Shown one piece after another: positions 1 to 4,829 of a stretch of 8,266 bases of DNA. The translations under genes and the position numbers were made by a program. The first letter of the stretch is position 1; every line of letters starts with the position of its first letter. The stretch is from Anaerotignum sp. (GTDB lineage Bacteria; Bacillota; Clostridia; Lachnospirales; Anaerotignaceae): assembly GCA_017560955.1 (NCBI GenBank), contig JAFZDV010000218.1, positions 1 to 8,266 on the forward strand, in the 5' to 3' direction. Below the pieces are notes generated by a model. That model did no database searches, was not told where the DNA came from, and saw only the letters and a list, made by a program, of their open reading frames with translations.

Positions 1-210
1 CAGATAAGCGGGTGCTTTTCCTTTTGTGATGAGGATGAACAGCAATGTGCCAAGGCCATTCATAAACAGAACGACAGCGGGATTGATGCCGAACAGGAAG
101 GGGACTAGAACGGTTGCACCGAACATAGCAAACATATGCTGTAAGCTTAAGGGGAGTAGCAGTGAAAAAGGAACCTTTTCATCTACCTGTATGATTCTTT
201 TGGTTTCCAA
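1..210 (-). CDS. uraA: Uracil permease UraA, N-terminal part (runs off the left edge)
   Basis: The minus strand encodes 70 residues starting METKRIIQVDEKVPF, followed by the signature PLSLQHMFAMFGATVLVPF (residues 20-38) and GINPAVVLFMNG (41-52). This is the typical start of uracil/xanthine permeases of the NCS2 (nucleobase:cation symporter-2) family, inner-membrane carriers that import uracil with protons. Residues 17-62 cover roughly the first two membrane segments; the other segments (the family has about 14) lie outside the window. The start is a TTG at 208-210. It is chosen because a perfect AAGGAGG lies 8 bases upstream, no in-frame ATG is close by, and the family's N-terminus aligns well there. 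The gene is divergent from upp, whose product consumes the imported uracil. No PyrR-type attenuator is visible in the roughly 43-base leader. The family assignment is very secure; uracil specificity is inferred from the close motif match and the upp neighbour. Confidence 0.93.
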   Translation of the reverse strand, partial: METKRIIQVDEKVPFSLLLPLSLQHMFAMFGATVLVPFLFGINPAVVLFMNGLGTLLFILITKGKAPAYL

Positions 211-218
211 ATTTAAAA

Positions 219-225
219 CCTCCTT
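219..225 (-). promoter_or_regulatory. Ribosome binding site of uraA (decides TTG start)
   Basis: AAGGAGG on the minus strand lies 8 bases before the TTG at 208-210. This strong site supports the non-ATG start of uraA. Confidence 0.85.
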
Positions 226-259
226 ATATATAAGTATTTCTATAAAATATTCTTTGGAA

Positions 260-288
260 AGTATAACACAGAAAAGGAAATTTACCAA
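260..288 (-). promoter_or_regulatory. Promoter of uraA
   Basis: On the minus strand, TTGGTA (283-288) is separated by 17 bases from TATACT (260-265). This is a good sigma-A-type match and would start the transcript near position 253, giving a leader of about 43 bases. It stands back-to-back with the upp promoter, with about 25 bases between the two -35 boxes, so a single bound regulator could control both genes. I see no clear operator there. Confidence 0.7.
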
Positions 289-313
289 GGCACCATATAT
301 GCTATAAATGAAG

Positions 314-342
314 TTGAAAGTATGCAGATAAAAAGGTATAAT
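314..342 (+). promoter_or_regulatory. Promoter of upp
   Basis: TTGAAA (314-319), a 17-base spacer and a perfect TATAAT (337-342) form a near-consensus sigma-A promoter. Transcription should start near 349, leaving a leader of about 24 bases with an AAGGAG site (358-363) 9 bases before the upp ATG. The leader is too short for an attenuator or riboswitch, so upp looks constitutively and strongly expressed. Confidence 0.85.
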
Positions 343-372
343 GTATAAAAATATCGAAAGGAGAAATAAGCT

Positions 373-1014
373 ATGTATAACGGAATTGAAAATATTACTA
401 TTTGTGAGCATCCTTTGCTGAAACATAAATTATCTATTTTAAGAAATAAAAACACAGGTACAAATGAATTTAGAATTATTGTAGAAGAAATTGCGATGCT
501 GATTGGCTATGAAGCGCTGAGGGATCTGGAGGTTGAATACGCTCCTGTTGAAACACCTCTGGAAACAGCAATGTGTCCTTTCATTGCGGGCAAGAAACCA
601 GCAGTCGTTCCTATTTTAAGAGCGGGTCTTGGTATGGTTGAAGGTATTCTGAAATTAATGCCTGCTGCTAAAATTGGTCATATTGGTCTCTATCGTGATG
701 AAGAAACTTTTGAACCGAAAGAATACTACTGCAAACTGCCTACGAATATTGATCAGCGTAAAATTTATGTTGTAGACCCTATGCTGGCAACAGGTGGTTC
801 TGCTGTTGCAGCTGTAGATTTTATTAAAAAGTATGGTGGCAAAGATATTTGTTTCCTTTGTGTAATTGCAGCTCCTGAAGGTTTGGAAAAATTACATGAG
901 GCACATCCTGATATTAAAATTTTTGTGGGTAATCTGGATCGTGAACTGAATGAAAGTAAATACATCCTGCCTGGTCTTGGCGATGCGGGCGACCGTATTT
1001 TTGGTACAAAGTAA
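373..1014 (+). CDS. upp: Uracil phosphoribosyltransferase
   Basis: Upp is the cytosolic enzyme that joins uracil to 5-phosphoribosyl-1-pyrophosphate (PRPP) to give UMP, the main pyrimidine salvage step. The 213-residue product has the usual family length (about 208-210). Visible signatures are [10 protein letters not shown] (79-88), the PRPP-binding loop [12 protein letters not shown] (133-144) with its acidic residue and the TGGS turn, and the uracil-binding C-terminus [13 protein letters not shown] (200-212). The family commonly has Asp after the RAGLGM segment; here it is Glu90, a conservative change. The start is the ATG at 373, preceded by AAAGGAG at good spacing and close behind a near-consensus promoter. 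The gene is monocistronic: it is divergent from uraA and convergent with the nad operon, and a stem-loop follows immediately. Assignment is essentially certain. Confidence 0.98.
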   Translation: MYNGIENITICEHPLLKHKLSILRNKNTGTNEFRIIVEEIAMLIGYEALRDLEVEYAPVETPLETAMCPFIAGKKPAVVPILRAGLGMVEGILKLMPAAKIGHIGLYRDEETFEPKEYYCKLPTNIDQRKIYVVDPMLATGGSAVAAVDFIKKYGGKDICFLCVIAAPEGLEKLHEAHPDIKIFVGNLDRELNESKYILPGLGDAGDRIFGTK

Positions 1015-1029
1015 TTATATTATTTATTA

Positions 1030-1064
1030 AAATGGTCACTTATGAGAATCATAGGTGACCATTT
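1030..1064. terminator. Bidirectional intrinsic terminator between upp and the nad operon
   Basis: A 15-bp stem (arms 1030-1044 and 1050-1064, one G-T pair at 1040/1054) with a 5-base loop AGAAT follows the upp stop codon by 15 bases. On the plus strand the 3' side is only moderately T-rich (GTTTATGGTTTTAT). On the minus strand the exit side reads TTTTAATAAATAAT. It can therefore serve both the upp transcript and convergent transcripts from nadC, which has no obvious terminator of its own closer by. Confidence 0.8.
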
Positions 1065-1125
1065 GTTTATGGTTTTATACTAATAAAATTAGCGGGACAT
1101 AAGGAATACCCTTCCTTTTAGAAAA

Positions 1126-1201
1126 TTATTTTGTATTACACCCATTCTTCTGTATAAAGAAATAGTGCTGCTGCACCTTTGTAAGTGTAACGTGTTATGT
1201 A
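1126..1201 (-). repeat. Internally deleted second copy of the cotJC remnant (direct repeat, copy 1)
   Basis: These 76 bases match both ends of the 4435-4665 remnant in the same orientation. Positions 1126-1173 match 4435-4482 at 45 of 48 bases; 1168-1201 match 4632-4665 at 33 of 34. Every mismatch is a transition. Relative to the longer copy, exactly 155 bases are missing, and the joint falls on CTGCTG, which occurs at both edges of the missing part (4477-4482 and 4632-4637). This is the signature of a slippage or short-homology deletion. Read on the minus strand, the codons for YITRYTYKGAA are kept, then the frame shifts and stops after about eleven further codons, so nothing functional can be encoded. 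It lies 39 bases downstream of nadC, in the 3' untranslated region of the nad transcript. Confidence 0.88.
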
Positions 1202-1240
1202 CATGAAAGTCTTTTCCTGAAAAGATAAAAACAGGATGTT

Positions 1241-2092
1241 TCAAATAGATTTGAGATTCTTCAGGCTGATATCCAGAATAGGGGCGGAGTGGGTCAATGC
1301 ACCACTGGAAACATAATCAACGCCCAGTTCTGTGATCATTCTGATATTTTCCTTTGTCATATTGCCGGAACATTCTGTTTCCGCTTTGCCGTCAATGATA
1401 CGGATGGCTTCTGCCATTTCATCAGGAGTCATATTATCCAGCATGATGATATCTGCGCCAGCTTCTACGGCTTCTTTTACCATATCCAGATTTTCTGTTT
1501 CTACTTCAATCTTACGAACAAAAGGGGCATAAGCCGTTGCAGCAGCGATAGCTTCTTTTACACCGCCTGCAGCACTGATATGATTATCTTTTAACATGAC
1601 ACCATCAGAGAGGTTGTAGCGGTGATTTTTACCGCCGCCGACTTTTACAGCATATTTTTCAAACACACGCATACAGGGAGTTGTTTTTCTGGTATCCAGG
1701 AGAGTAGTCTTTGTGCCTTCCAGCATTTTTGCTACTTCGTTAGTGTATGTGGCGATGCCGCTCATACGCTGCAGATAGTTCAGAGCAGTGCGTTCGCCGG
1801 AAAGCAGCACGCGGATGTCACCGGTCACTGTCGCCATCAGCTGACCTTTTTTAACAGCATCTCCATCCGTAACATAGAATTCGATTTCTGTTGCGGGGTC
1901 CAGTAGCTGGAATACTCTTTCAAATACGCCAAGACCTGCAATGATACCGTCCTGTTTACAGATCAGCTGTACTTCACCTTTCTGACAAGTGGGCATGACA
2001 GCATTGGTAGAAACATCTTCGCTGTTAATATCTTCTTCCAGTGCCATACGTATATATTTATCTGCTACGATTTTCATAGTAATAGAATTCAT
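1241..2092 (-). CDS. nadC: Nicotinate-nucleotide diphosphorylase (carboxylating), quinolinate phosphoribosyltransferase
   Basis: NadC converts quinolinate and PRPP to nicotinate mononucleotide, CO2 and pyrophosphate, the third step of de novo NAD synthesis in the cytosol. The 283-residue product has the expected length. Motifs in order are SGERTALNYLQRMSGIAT (98-115), the quinolinate/PRPP-binding DTRKTTP (133-139), GGGKNHR (152-158), KDNH (168-171), EVE (196-198), MLDN (217-220), ECSGN (240-244) and SSGALTHS (262-269). The start is placed at the ATG at 2090-2092. AAAAGGAG lies 7 bases upstream, and this start leaves 4 bases after the nadB stop; a longer TTG-initiated reading frame would overlap nadB by more than 100 bases. 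Its Shine-Dalgarno sequence is inside the end of nadB, suggesting translational coupling. It is the last gene of the nadA-nadB-nadC operon. Confidence 0.97.
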   Translation of the reverse strand: MNSITMKIVADKYIRMALEEDINSEDVSTNAVMPTCQKGEVQLICKQDGIIAGLGVFERVFQLLDPATEIEFYVTDGDAVKKGQLMATVTGDIRVLLSGERTALNYLQRMSGIATYTNEVAKMLEGTKTTLLDTRKTTPCMRVFEKYAVKVGGGKNHRYNLSDGVMLKDNHISAAGGVKEAIAAATAYAPFVRKIEVETENLDMVKEAVEAGADIIMLDNMTPDEMAEAIRIIDGKAETECSGNMTKENIRMITELGVDYVSSGALTHSAPILDISLKNLKSI

Positions 2093-2096
2093 AATT

Positions 2097-3269
2097 TCAC
2101 TCCTTTTCGGATGCAATTTTGTGGGCAGCTCTTTCTGCAAATACCAGACATTCCAGCAGGCTGTTGCTTGCCAGTCTGTTTTTTCCATGAACTCCGTTAC
2201 AACTGGTTTCACCAACAGCGTAGAGGTGGTCCATAGTTGTCTTGGAATCGCTGTCTACATGGATACCGCCCATGAAATAATGCTGGGCAGGTACAACGGG
2301 AACGGGTTCTTTTGTGATGTCATAACCTGCCTCCAGGCATGTTTTGTAGATATTGGGAAAGTGGTTTTCAATATCTTCCGCAGGAACGGGAGCAAAGGAA
2401 AGCCATACGTATTTCGTGCCTTCCTTTTCCATTTCAGCGTGGATTGCCTGAGAAACTTTATCTCTGGGCAGTAGTTCATTGACGAAGCGTTCGCCTTTGC
2501 TGTTTAAGAGGATCGCGCCTTCGCCGCGGGCAGATTCGGAAATCAGGAAATGTCTGCCGGGAGTTTCACTGTAAAGACTGGTAGGGTGGATCTGTACATA
2601 ATCCATGTTTTCCAGCTCAATGCCGTATTTTTCCGCCAGACGCAGGGCATCCCCTGTCAGGCTGGGGAAGTTGGTGGAATGTTCATACAGACCGCCGATG
2701 CCGCCTGTAGCGAGGATCGTATCATTGGCACGGATATTCAGTGTATTGCATTCAGATGTAGCAACAATACCTTTGCAGACGCCGTCTTCTACGATCAGGT
2801 CTTCCATTACAGTATGATCCATGACTGTCACATTTGCAAGTTCCTGCACGCGTTTCAGCAGTGTTTCTGTGATTTCCTTACCTGTGATGTCCTTGTGGAA
2901 ACAGATACGGGGTTTGGAGTGTGCGCCTTCTTTTGTGTATTTCAGGCTGCCGTCATCTTCCTTATCAAAATTTACACCCAGTGCCAGTAGATCATCGATG
3001 ATCTCTCTGCTGTTACGGATCATCAGGTCAACACTTTCCTTACGGTTTTCGTAATGACCTGCTTTCAGAGTATCTTCAAAAAATTCGTCATAGTCGTTTT
3101 CATCACGCAGAACGCAGATGCCACCCTGAGCAAGCATGGAGTCGCAGCTCTCCAGATCCTCCTTGCAGATCAGCAGTATATTCTGTTTTCTGGGCAGTTT
3201 CAGTGCGGAATACAGACCGCTGGCACCAGCCCCTACGATGACGGTATCATATGTAAGTTCTTTTGTCAT
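2097..3269 (-). CDS. nadB: L-aspartate oxidase, short form
   Basis: NadB is the FAD enzyme that oxidises L-aspartate to iminoaspartate for quinolinate synthesis; in anaerobes fumarate is thought to replace oxygen as acceptor. Motifs (numbered from the ATG) are the dinucleotide-binding VGAGASGL (12-19), SMLAQGGI (44-51), HSKPR (117-121), ATGGIGGLY (187-195), HPTSLY (228-233), SESARGEGA (244-252), QHYFMGG (329-335), and GETSCNGVHG followed by NRLASNSLLE (353-373), the FAD/substrate signature of NadB. The protein has 390 residues against about 540 in E. coli. The FAD and capping domains are complete, but the C-terminal helical domain is absent. The start is ambiguous: the ATG at 3269 (11 bases after AAGGAG) or the TTG at 3275 (5 bases after it), a difference of two residues. 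It lies between nadA (about 10-15 bases away) and nadC (4 bases away) in one operon. Confidence 0.96.
   Translation of the reverse strand: MTKELTYDTVIVGAGASGLYSALKLPRKQNILLICKEDLESCDSMLAQGGICVLRDENDYDEFFEDTLKAGHYENRKESVDLMIRNSREIIDDLLALGVNFDKEDDGSLKYTKEGAHSKPRICFHKDITGKEITETLLKRVQELANVTVMDHTVMEDLIVEDGVCKGIVATSECNTLNIRANDTILATGGIGGLYEHSTNFPSLTGDALRLAEKYGIELENMDYVQIHPTSLYSETPGRHFLISESARGEGAILLNSKGERFVNELLPRDKVSQAIHAEMEKEGTKYVWLSFAPVPAEDIENHFPNIYKTCLEAGYDITKEPVPVVPAQHYFMGGIHVDSDSKTTMDHLYAVGETSCNGVHGKNRLASNSLLECLVFAERAAHKIASEKE
2100..2107 (-). promoter_or_regulatory. Ribosome binding site of nadC (decides start)
   Basis: AAAAGGAG on the minus strand lies 7 bases before the ATG at 2092 and inside the last codons of nadB. 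It fixes the nadC start against the longer upstream reading frame. Confidence 0.85.
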
Positions 3270-3280
3270 TTTCAATACAT

Positions 3281-3286
3281 CTCCTT
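3281..3286 (-). promoter_or_regulatory. Ribosome binding site of nadB (two possible starts)
   Basis: AAGGAG on the minus strand overlaps the end of nadA. It is 5 bases before a TTG (3273-3275) and 11 bases before an in-frame ATG (3267-3269). An out-of-frame ATG at 3278-3280 reads only two codons before a stop. The sequence alone does not settle which start is used. Confidence 0.7.
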
Positions 3287-4190
3287 ATTTTGCAAGTTCC
3301 AGCATACGTGTCAGGGTATTGCCTGCAGCTTTTGCCTGTTCAGCCAGCACACTTGCGTGATTTTCTTCCGTTTTCAATACGTGCAGTACTTTTTCCAGTG
3401 TAATCAGTTTCATATCATGGCAGATGGGGGTGGTTCTGGGGAAATAGAAAGTCTTATCAGGATTCTGTTTTTCCAGTTCATAGAGCACACCAACTTCTGT
3501 ACCAATGATCAGTTCTTTTTTATCACTCTTTGCAGCATAATTGATGATGCCTGTGGTGGAACCAACATAATCTGCCATAGCTGTCACTTCTGCATTGCAT
3601 TCGGGGTGTACAAGAATTTCTGCATCGGGGTGAGCCGCTTTCAGTTCAGCCATTTCGGCAGGGGAGATCACTTCGTGGATAGGGCAATAACCATTTACCA
3701 GAATAACGTTCTTTTCAGGTACCTGTGCAGCCACAAAACGCCCCAGATTTTTGTCTGGAATGAACAGGATGTTTTTATTTGGCAGATTCTTTACGATCTG
3801 GACTGCGTTAGCAGATGTTACGCTGACATCAGACCAGGATTTGATCTCTGCAGTGGAGTTGATATAGCAGACAACAGCAAGGTCATCGTATTTTGCTCTT
3901 GCTTCGTCCACTTCTGCCTTTGTCACCATGTGGGCCATAGGGCAGTCTGCCTTTGCATCGGGCATCAGTACCTTTTTTTCAGGACTCAGCAGGACGCCGC
4001 TTTCCCCCATGAAGGAAACCCCGCAGTATACGATTACAGGGTTGGGCAGGTTTGCTGCAATTTTACTCAGGGCAAAAGAATCCCCGACATGGTCAGCAAT
4101 TTCTTGGATTTCAGGTTCTACATAATAATGGGCAAGGATAACAGCATCCTTTTTTTCTTTCCACTGTTTGATTTCGTCTTTGATATTCAT
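3285..4190 (-). CDS. nadA: Quinolinate synthase A
   Basis: NadA condenses iminoaspartate with dihydroxyacetone phosphate to form quinolinate on a [4Fe-4S] cluster. The 301-residue product matches the compact NadA class in length. Signatures in order are AHYYVEPEIQE (20-30), GDSFALSK (36-43), CGVSFMGES (56-64), DCPMA (82-86), VCYINSTAEIKS (107-118), NGYCPIHE (166-173), HPEC (195-198), GSTTGI (210-215) and PRTTPICHDMK (251-261). Cys83, Cys169 and Cys257 sit where the family's three cluster ligands are expected, so it should be active. The oxygen-sensitive cluster fits an anaerobic host. The start is the ATG at 4190, with GAGG 6 bases upstream and a good promoter about 60 bases upstream. It is the first gene of the nadABC operon. 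Confidence 0.97.
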   Translation of the reverse strand: MNIKDEIKQWKEKKDAVILAHYYVEPEIQEIADHVGDSFALSKIAANLPNPVIVYCGVSFMGESGVLLSPEKKVLMPDAKADCPMAHMVTKAEVDEARAKYDDLAVVCYINSTAEIKSWSDVSVTSANAVQIVKNLPNKNILFIPDKNLGRFVAAQVPEKNVILVNGYCPIHEVISPAEMAELKAAHPDAEILVHPECNAEVTAMADYVGSTTGIINYAAKSDKKELIIGTEVGVLYELEKQNPDKTFYFPRTTPICHDMKLITLEKVLHVLKTEENHASVLAEQAKAAGNTLTRMLELAK

Positions 4191-4246
4191 GTTTTTCCTC
4201 GATTCTGTGTGTTTTTAAATATAATTCAATTTTACACGCGACACCA

Positions 4247-4275
4247 ATTGTAGCACATAATATTACATGTGACAA
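4247..4275 (-). promoter_or_regulatory. Promoter of the nadA-nadB-nadC operon
   Basis: On the minus strand, TTGTCA (4270-4275), a 17-base spacer and TACAAT (4247-4252) form a good sigma-A promoter. The start would be near 4240, with a leader of about 50 bases. No other strong promoter is visible between the three nad genes, and the intergenic gaps are too short for one, so this probably drives the whole operon. Confidence 0.75.
4254..4271. promoter_or_regulatory. Candidate operator inside the nad promoter
   Basis: CACAT, 8 bases, then ATGTG form an 18-base interrupted palindrome that fills the spacer between the -35 and -10 of the nad promoter. A bound protein would block RNA polymerase. Next to it, the -35 region reads CTGTCTTGTCACATG on the minus strand (4266-4280). 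From memory this resembles half-sites of the nicotinate-responsive repressor NiaR (YrxA) of Firmicutes, but I cannot verify that here. The palindrome is seen; the repressor identity is inference. Confidence 0.4.
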
Positions 4276-4287
4276 GACAGTTATGGG

Positions 4288-4299
4288 CGAAAATTTTCG
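4288..4299. promoter_or_regulatory. Perfect 12-bp palindrome upstream of the nad promoter
   Basis: CGAAAATTTTCG is a perfect palindrome 12 bases upstream of the nad -35 box. It could be a second regulator site or simply an AT-rich upstream element. There is no independent support. Confidence 0.25.
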
Positions 4300-4346
4300 T
4301 ATGAAATTTTAAGAAAAGAGGATCTTTTAGAAGAGATTAACAATAG

Positions 4347-4425
4347 AAAAAGGCGAAGCTGTGAACTGAACCATTTTGTACTGTCCGTACAAAATGGTTC
4401 AGTTCAGTAGATACACCGCCTTTTT
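4347..4425. terminator. Large two-sided hairpin, probable bidirectional terminator
   Basis: An inner perfect 19-bp inverted repeat (4363-4381 and 4387-4405, 5-base loop TGTCC) is enclosed by a second complementary pair: AAAAAGGCG (4347-4355) and CGCCTTTTT (4417-4425). Both strands end in CGCCTTTTT, so the structure can terminate transcription in either direction. On the minus strand it begins 10 bases after the stop codon of the cotJC remnant and is probably that gene's original terminator. It also insulates the nad promoter from upstream minus-strand transcription. The perfect inner stem is longer than a terminator needs. Confidence 0.75.
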
Positions 4426-4434
4426 GTATGGGTT

Positions 4435-4665
4435 TTATTTTGCATTACACCCATTCTTCTGCATAAAGAAATAATGCTGCTGATTCAGATAATCACGAGC
4501 ATAATCCAGACATTCGCCGAACCGTTGGAAATGAACGATCTCCCGTTCTCTCAGAAAGCGAAGAGGAGCCAGTACGGCGGGGTCTTCTGCCAGATCGATG
4601 AGATATTCATAAGTCGATCGGGCTTTCTGTTCTGCTGCACCTTTGTAAGTATAACGTGTTATGTA
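4435..4665 (-). pseudogene. C-terminal remnant of a CotJC / manganese-catalase-family gene (direct repeat, copy 2)
   Basis: The minus strand has an uninterrupted 76-codon frame ending in TAA at 4435-4437. It has no start codon near its beginning (only an internal ATG at 4462-4464), no ribosome binding site, and an upstream in-frame stop at 4705-4707. The peptide contains AAEQKARSTYEYLIDL (10-25), PLRFLREREIVHFQRFGE (34-51) and ends NGCNAK. This matches the C-terminal third of CotJC-type spore coat proteins, which belong to the manganese catalase family. Glu12 and His45 correspond to the last two dimanganese ligands (the E-x-x-A-R and E-x-x-H motifs). The roughly 120 N-terminal residues are missing, so it cannot be a working enzyme. 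A 76-bp deleted copy lies on the far side of the nad operon with the same outer ends. Family assignment is from motif recognition and is fairly secure. Confidence 0.8.
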
Positions 4666-4737
4666 AAGAAGGTGACTAGTGAAGAGTTGATAGAAAGTAA
4701 GTTTTTAGTGTTCTATTTTATTGGTTGAAAGGATTAG

Positions 4738-4765
4738 TTGCATTTGATAAGATACATTATAATAT
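4738..4765 (+). promoter_or_regulatory. Probable promoter of pucR
   Basis: An AT-rich block contains TATAAT (4758-4763) overlapping TAATAT (4760-4765). TTGCAT (4738-4743) lies 16 bases upstream of the latter. The -10 is convincing, the -35 assignment less so. A start near 4771 would exclude the upstream TTG at 4725 as a translation start and leaves a leader of about 60 bases before the ATG at 4830. Confidence 0.5.
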
Positions 4766-4816
4766 ACTGAAAGAAATGAAAAATACAAATGATAAAGTTG
4801 AAAAGGATAGGGCGAC

Positions 4817-4827
4817 GAGGTGTGGAG
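4817..4827 (+). promoter_or_regulatory. Ribosome binding site region of pucR (decides start)
   Basis: GAGGTGTGGAG contains GAGG 9 bases before the ATG at 4830 and a second GGAG only 2 bases before it. The first is the more plausible site. It supports the ATG over the 35-codon TTG-initiated extension. Confidence 0.55.
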
Positions 4828-4829
4828 TT

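Larger units (their letters stand above)
4191..4829. other. 639-base stretch without an intact gene between nadA and pucR
   Basis: From left to right it holds the nad leader, promoter and palindromes (4191-4299), an AT-rich segment with a small AAAAGA/TCTTTT hairpin (4314-4328), a large two-sided hairpin (4347-4425), the cotJC-like C-terminal remnant (4435-4665), about 70 bases with no recognisable feature, the pucR promoter (about 4738-4765), and the pucR leader. The only coding-like signal is the remnant on the minus strand. Confidence 0.8.

Noticed and set aside
26..307. 93-codon plus-strand reading frame at the left edge
   Set aside because: It is antisense to the clearly recognisable UraA N-terminus and its promoter, has no ribosome binding site and looks like no protein family.
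1101..1117. AAGGAA-TACCC-TTCCTT hairpin as an additional terminator
   Set aside because: It has only 6 bp of AT-rich stem and no T-run longer than four bases. The 15-bp hairpin at 1030-1064 is the better terminator.
1211..1224. CTTTTC-CT-GAAAAG as a nadC terminator
   Set aside because: The two-base loop cannot form as drawn, the remaining stem is short and AT-rich, and no T-run follows on the minus strand.
1241..2215. nadC with a 41-residue N-terminal extension
   Set aside because: The extension begins at a TTG inside nadB without a ribosome binding site and does not resemble NadC. The ATG at 2092 has a strong site and matches the family N-terminus.
3054..4253. 399-codon plus-strand reading frame antisense to nadA and nadB
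   Set aside because: Its translation is rich in Phe, Cys, His and Ile in the pattern of a shadow frame. It has no ribosome binding site or promoter, and it covers two genes with intact catalytic motifs on the other strand.
1126..4665. The repeats as ends of an insertion sequence or composite transposon around nadABC
   Set aside because: There is no transposase, no terminal inverted repeats and no obvious target-site duplication. The repeats encode part of a cotJC-like protein. A recombination or duplication origin fits better, so no mobile element is claimed.
4474..4728. 84-codon plus-strand reading frame
   Set aside because: It is antisense to the cotJC remnant, whose minus-strand translation shows family motifs. 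The plus frame shows none and has no ribosome binding site.
4725..4829. pucR starting 35 codons earlier at a TTG
   Set aside because: The TTG lies upstream of the likely pucR -10 box, and the extra residues are not part of the PucR domain, which begins at MSVTINDVLK.
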